The notes below the pieces were generated by a model. That model did no database searches. It was given only the letters and a program-made list of their open reading frames with translations, and was not told the DNA's origin. From Clavulina sp. PMI_390 (taxonomy: Eukaryota > Basidiomycota > Agaricomycetes > Cantharellales > Hydnaceae): a DNA stretch of 64,000 bases. Each line of letters begins with the position of its first letter. The stretch's first letter is position 1. A program made the translations under genes and the position numbers. The stretch spans positions 29,459-93,458 of the forward strand of contig WIDE01000114.1 in the NCBI GenBank assembly GCA_015039315.1, read 5' to 3'. Shown here in pieces: positions 58,960 to 64,000 of this stretch.

Positions 58960-60171
58960 ATGCATTTGACTCGTTTCCTCGCGATTGGAGGGGCGTTTGC
59001 GCTCTCCGTCCACGCTGCCTCCGTCTCCCACAACGACGGTCACGCGCTCCGTGCCCATGCCCGCCACAACTTCGTTGCCGATGCTTCGAACGAGAGCCTC
59101 GTCGAGAAGAGCGAGATTGTCGACATTGAGGAGCGCGAGCTCGAGGAGCGTGGCACCTACAAACCCGTCGGTCTCGCATGGACTGGCAACCTCGAGAAGA
59201 ACCTCAAGCACTTCGTGACTCCCAACACAAAATAGTACGTGCTTTCACCCCTTTTCTGCCCAGATTCAGGTGGTTTCTGACGGTTCATTGACCACCAACA
59301 GCCTTTACACCTGGTCCCCCTGGTGCCCTGCCTCCGCCCCGTCGGTATGTCCCCGAGGCACAGTCTCGACGCTCAATTACTCCTATCTAACGCACGTATT
59401 GCCATCTAGCTCGGCCTCGAATGCTGCCCCATGCTGTGGGGTACTAAGCAGATCAGTACCTTCCAGCAACAGAAATACAAGGGCGGCAAGTGTATCATGG
59501 GTATGAATGAGTACGTACATTCACATGCTTGATCTCATTGCTTTGTCCCTGACTCAACCTGATCTCTTACCATCAGGGTGAACGTTGACAGCCAAGGGAA
59601 GATTTCTGTCAGCGAGGGCATCTCTCTGTGGAACAAGTACATCCGCGTTATGAAGAAGCAGGGCTACACCCTCATTTCTCCTTCGGTGACGTCTGGCAAC
59701 GACGGCATCGCTTGGCTTAAGCAGTTCTACGCTCAGTGTGGTGGGGGTAACCATTGCGATGTCGACTTCACGGCGATGCACTACTACGGCACTAGCGTGA
59801 ACGACTTTATCTCGTGGGCTGAGAAGTTCCACGCTCTCGGCAATGGCAAGGTCTGGGTGACAGAGATTGCGTGCCAGAACTTCGGTGGCAAAGGTGGCCA
59901 GTGCAACAAGGCCCAAGTTTACGCGTTCATGGACGGGGTAACTTCTTGGATGAAGAAGCAGTCGTGGATTGGGTCGTACTTCTTCTTTGGTTAGTATCCC
60001 TTCTTGCGCTACCACTTTTTTTCATTCCTCCAGTGTAATGACTGATTGTGATACCCTTCTTCATGTTGGTCAGGTCTATTCGAAGACATGTACAACGTCA
60101 ACCCCCTTAACCGTATGGTCAACGGTGATGGCACACCCAACGACCTGGGTAAACATTACATCAACTCCTAA
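58960..60171 (+). CDS. GH128 endo-beta-1,3-glucanase, secreted (copy 2)
   Basis: Second member of the tandem pair. Signal peptide MHLTRFLAIGGAFALSVHAA, then a charged pro-segment with EERELEERGTYKPVGLAW. Catalytic core: NSLYTWSPWCPAS-like, LGLECCPMLWGTKQIS, KYKGGKCIMGMNE (candidate acid/base), KKQGYTLISPSVTSG, WLKQFYAQCGGGNHCDVD, FTAMHYYGTSVNDFISW and KVWVTEIACQNFGGKGGQC (candidate nucleophile). It ends NDLGKHYINS. Codon use here is strongly C-ending, unlike the more relaxed copy 1, which suggests higher expression of this copy. Introns near 59234-59301, 59342-59408, 59510-59576 and 59990-60072 are shared with copy 1. Confidence 0.9.
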
Positions 60172-61559
60172 GCGGTAATGTGCTCCGTTCACCTGCGAAC
60201 ATTGCGACCCACGTGCCTTGGGTTTCCGCTTTTGGCACATCGCCTCCGCTTCCTTGGTTACCCCCCTCTAATATATCAGCCTGGCATTCCCTTTCTACTT
60301 CCCTCACCCCAGCCACTCTTGGGCAATCTTTGGGGTCATTGCTGTGTATCTCTTTTTTTCTCCACTATCTCCTTTCCGAACCTACCTATCACTATTCTCC
60401 TATACACTTTTCTTTGCAGGTATGGTGAGTCCCCAACCTGCGCGGAAATTTATCCTCGGCTAGTACGTTCCCGCCATTACTAGCAAAGTAATGGACTCCA
60501 GTCCCCTCTTTCACGTTGTTAGTTTTACCAACGGTGACCACTCGTATATCCTACCACTACACACATGCACAGTCACTGTTGAACGTTTCTGGTAGACGGT
60601 AGCCCCCTACTCCCTTCCCTTAGGTAAACTAGGTACTTTCTTACCAGGTGTAAGCATAGCGTCGCGTGTAGAGCACGTTCTGGATGCCGACTCTCGTTTT
60701 ATTGCATAATGTCGCACTTGATTATTTATTTGGTGTTGTCATGATCGAGGTCGAAGGAGGATGTATCCACATTGCCTTCGCGTGTTTTGTGGAGCAAAGC
60801 TTGGCACTACTTGTTGGCAGAGGGTAGAGAGCGAATTTATTGGGAGACATTGACAGGAGTAAGTTGAATCACTCTCCTAGTTGCACGTGGGCTACAACAC
60901 AGTCGTGTGTCCGTCTCACCGCCGGCACAGTCTATAATTGGGAGTTGGCAATCAATGTTGTGAAATTCCACAATCAACTGATGTATAGCGCAATAGACGA
61001 AAACGCTGCAGCATTCTAGAATAGAAAGAATGGAGATCGGTGAGTCTGCAGGCACGCATTGATCTGCAAGGAAGGCCCTCATCAGCGTTCCACGCTCAAG
61101 ATGACGACGTACCTCCTGTTGGAGTTGACCTGATTTGCTCGGTCGTTTGTTTCCTTCGCCGCCTGGAAATTGTGGGAGAGGAGCAGCGCTCGGTCCCGTA
61201 ACGGTGCACAAATCTATCCTTGGCTCTGAACTGAATCGTGCAGCACCTAATTTACGTCCCCACGATGAATTGAGCAGATTGACTCAGTTACAAACGCTGC
61301 AAGTGAGCGGCCGCTCCTGTCCGGACTCTTGTCAAAGGATCTGCGTGAATGGCCGTCTCCACAAAAGCTGCCTCGACTATAAGAGCCAGAGGTCCCACCA
61401 AATCGTATTTGACCCCCTGCAGAGCACCACCACTGCCCTCCGTGCCCCCATTCCTCAAACGAGGTCTCAAAGGTTTTCGTGAATCACCACCAGCTTTCCT
61501 GTCGCGTCTCCCATCCTTCTAACCTGCCTGTGCACCATCTGGCACCGAAGAAGAGGTAG
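60172..61559. other. Intergenic region upstream of the MFS gene
   Basis: 1.4 kb. A 124-codon minus-strand frame (60837-61211) contains an internal intron-like segment (GTACGTC...CTTGCAG) but no recognisable domain, so I do not call it a gene. The rest is the 3' flank of GH128 copy 2 and the promoter of the transporter. Confidence 0.4.
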
Positions 61560-64000
61560 ATGGCTCACATCGAACGAGAAATAGAGCCCAAGCCCTCGCC
61601 TGAAATAGGTGTCGTTGCGCTGAAACCATCTAACGATGATCTCGAGCGTGCCAGCGCCACCAAGCCTTCACCCGACGACCCTGAACAAGATGCAGTGACC
61701 CAAACGTGGTGGCAACGTTCGCAGTTCGAAATCAAGTTGATTATGGCTCTTGCGCTCCCTGTCTTCGTTGAGGTACGTCTCGTGGCGCAAGCTTTATTTA
61801 GAGTTTGACACATTGCCATGCACTGCGAGCTTGGCGCGCAGGAACAACCACGCCGAATGTGATACTGATGCGTCGTTTTTGCTTTTGGGATTGGAAATCA
61901 TCATCGTCTTTTGCCAATTCCCCAGACCTTGGATTATACTGTCGTAGCGAGCGCCCAGGGTCAGATCGCGTCTGCATTTGGAAGACTAGATCTTGAGGTA
62001 ATTGAGCTCCCTCCTCCTGACACAAGCTTTCTATTGACATACTAAAAATAAATGCTCACATTGACGGGCATGGACGGGCGGATAGACGTGGGTCGGGACC
62101 AGTTATGTCCTCACCAGCACGGCATTCCTTCCCCTCTGCTCGAATATTGCAGACATCCTTGGTCGTCATGCCACGCTGTACGTTCGCAGTCTTTTCTCAT
62201 ATGCGTCTACCCCCTGTTAATAACGTACCCCCGCCTCCCATGGCCGCTAGACAATTTGGTTTCGTCATGTTCTTCCTTGGCTCTGTTATCTCTACTGCTG
62301 CACAAAATATGGCAACCGTCTTGGCCGGGCGTGGAATAGCAGGTATTGGCGCTGCATTCCTCCTCGCTGTGAGCTGAGATTCTTTTATGTCTTTGGGTCA
62401 CTCTCGAATTTTCCAGCACTCACGGTTCCTTGCTAGCTTGTCCGCGTTATCATGACGGATAATCGGTCGCTCATTACTAACATGCTTCGAGTGGCGGTTC
62501 TCTCGCTGCTCTTTACTATTGGTTACTCTACAGGTCTGTTCTTCTCAGAATCATTTACTCTCGCCAGATATCTAGCTCACCCCCGCACCTTTCCCGTTCA
62601 CAGGCCCTATTATCGGAGGTGCGCTATCGTCAGTTAATTTCCGATGGATTTTCGCCATTAATCTCCCGGTGCGTCTTCTGGGCATACCAAAATAGCCCCG
62701 ACTGTGTATTCCTTGCTAAGATCCTTCTCTTTATCTTCTTTCCATCTAGATCGCCCTTCTGGGTTCTATCCTCGCGTTTGTCACCGTTCGCAATGATCTT
62801 GTTGGTCCTATCCCTGATCCGCGCGACAACCTTCCTGGGTGGCCTACTCACACTCCAACATCACGACTTTCGGCCCTCGCCTTCCAGCTTTCCCGCATTG
62901 ACTGGGTCGGCGCGATCCTCTTTACATCAGGGGCCATCATCTTCCTCATCGGCCTGTCATGGGGGTCCACGGAATCCTGGGACGAAGCCAAAGTCATCGC
63001 ATGCATGACGATTGGAGGCGTGCTCGTCGTCGCGTGCATCGTTTGGCAGTTCTATCTAGGCCAGTACGATGTGCGATTCGGACCAGATGGCAAGACGCCC
63101 GTACTTCAGACGCGCGCGGACGGTACGACGGAGGAGCTGAAGATCCCTCCTCGTGCGATCGCCCATACGAGCCGAATGATCCCGTTGTGGATCTTTAAGA
63201 ACTATCAGATCCCTGTTGTCTTTTTCGGTGCGTTTACGAGCGGGATGGTCATGTTTAGCGGTCTCTACTTCCTTGCTGTCTACTGGAGTATCGTTGCTGG
63301 GTTCAAGAACACCAAGACAGGTGAGCGAGTGCCAGACCTTCTATTATTCCTGGTTGATTACTTAATATCGATCATCTCCCTAGGTACACAGCTCGTTTAT
63401 CTTACGCCTGGTATTGGTGGCGGTGTTTGGGTGGCTGCCGCAATGATCACCTGGTGGCGGCAGGTACGTTTGGCAACCTTGTACTATCATGAGGTCGACA
63501 CACTTAACTGTTTCCTTCTTATTATCACACTCTGCTACTTGTCTCCCCTCTCGGTAGCCTCGCTTCCCAGTCATGATTGGTCAGGTTGTGCAGGCCGTCG
63601 GCGTCGGCCTACTGGCCAAAGCTATTTCTGAAAACAGCCACGGCAAGGTCAACGGTTTCCTCGCCATGTGCGGTGCAGGCGTTGGTTTCTCTATGGGCAC
63701 ACTCGAAGTACAGTCTCGATTCCTGCTCCCCAAGGAACAGAACTCGCTATTGACTACAATGCATCTCTTTGTGAGTCACTGTCTGCGGGTCCGAGACTCG
63801 GCCGAATAATCTGACTCATCACTATCTAATCCCCATTCTGTGCCCATCAACGCTCTCTTCTCATCGCCACTATGATAGTTCCGAACTGCGGGAGGAACAA
63901 TTGGACTCGCTCAACTCTCCGCAGTCCTCCAGTCCAAGCTGCGCTCCTACATCCAAGGACTCGTCAAAAGCGGCTCGCTCTCCGTGCAAGATGCACTCAC
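61560..64000 (+). CDS. MFS drug/toxin exporter, DHA2-like (3' end outside window)
   Basis: Major facilitator with about 14 predicted helices, of the fungal multidrug or toxin efflux (DHA2) type; substrate unknown. N-terminal hydrophilic tail MAHIEREIEPKPSPEIG, then TM1 (KLIMALALPVFVE), TLDYTVVASAQGQIASAFGR (the family's motif D1 region), DILGRHAT, FFLGSVISTAAQNMATVLAG, RGIAGIGAAFLLA, LLFTIGYSTGPIIGGAL and NFRWIFAINLP. The second half has FQLSRIDWVGAILFTSGAII, a cytosolic loop rich in charged residues, GMVMFSGLYFLAVYWS, GIGGGVWVAAAMITWW, QVVQAVGVGLL and EQNSLLTTMHLFFRTAGGTI. Numerous short introns. The gene runs off the window at 64000 in its last hydrophilic segment (KSGSLSVQDAL), so it is almost complete. 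No regulator neighbours it within the window. Confidence 0.87.

Overview
This window is nuclear DNA from a filamentous basidiomycete. Genes are broken by many short introns (about 45-100 nt, GTNNGT...CTNAY...YAG), coding GC is moderate, and the gene set is typical of Agaricomycetes: MOA-type ricin-B lectin/protease, GH128 glucanases, tandem phosphoesterase-type acid phosphatases, a multicopper oxidase and basidiomycete-style C2H2 and transmembrane proteins. A Ceratobasidiaceae species such as Rhizoctonia is my best guess, but that is inference from gene content. I saw no rRNA, tRNA, CRISPR array or intact transposon. A 455-base run of N lies at 4537-4991.

Layout. 0.5-2.9 kb (+): Fcy2-type purine-cytosine permease. 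3.4-9.0 kb (+): very long BCK1-type MAPKKK containing the N gap. 9.7-11.3 kb (-): succinyl-CoA ligase alpha subunit. 13.3-14.5 kb (+): ribosome biogenesis factor RPF2. 15.0-20.5 kb (-): C2H2 transcription factor whose last three exons are open in two reading frames at once. 23.2-24.8 kb (-): single-pass membrane protein. 26.2-38.0 kb: a group rich in probable secreted or defence proteins, namely a chimeric lectin/cysteine-protease, two tandem acid phosphatases (a ~2.8 kb duplication that includes the promoter) and a membrane-anchored multicopper oxidase. 38.6-41.8 kb (+): F-BAR/RhoGAP protein. 42.4-45.6 kb (-): PIF1 helicase with an added RNase H1-like hybrid-binding domain. 46.7-48.9 kb (+): Ysc84/SH3 actin-patch protein. 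49.8-51.6 kb (-): delta-12 fatty acid desaturase. 53.4-55.9 kb (+): second NCS1 permease, Fur-type. 56.8-60.2 kb (+): two tandem GH128 glucanases. 61.6 kb to the end (+): MFS drug/toxin exporter running off the window.

The genes do not form one pathway. Housekeeping and signalling genes (MAPKKK, RhoGAP, Ysc84, RPF2, LSC1, FAD2, PIF1) are mixed with fast-evolving secreted or defence families, several of them as local tandem duplicates. The MAPKKK and the Rgd1-type RhoGAP could both act in cell-wall-integrity signalling, and the GH128 enzymes act on the same wall glucan, but proximity here is probably incidental.

The most unusual observation is the transcription factor locus. About 3.87 kb of spliced sequence (about 1288 codons) is free of stops in two frames across the same two introns. 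Two candidate 3' splice sites 31 nt apart would switch the protein between the two C-terminal frames. Other points of interest are the PIF1-HBD fusion built with a GC-AG intron and a 12-nt micro-exon, and a 302-nt intron that contains no AG until its acceptor.
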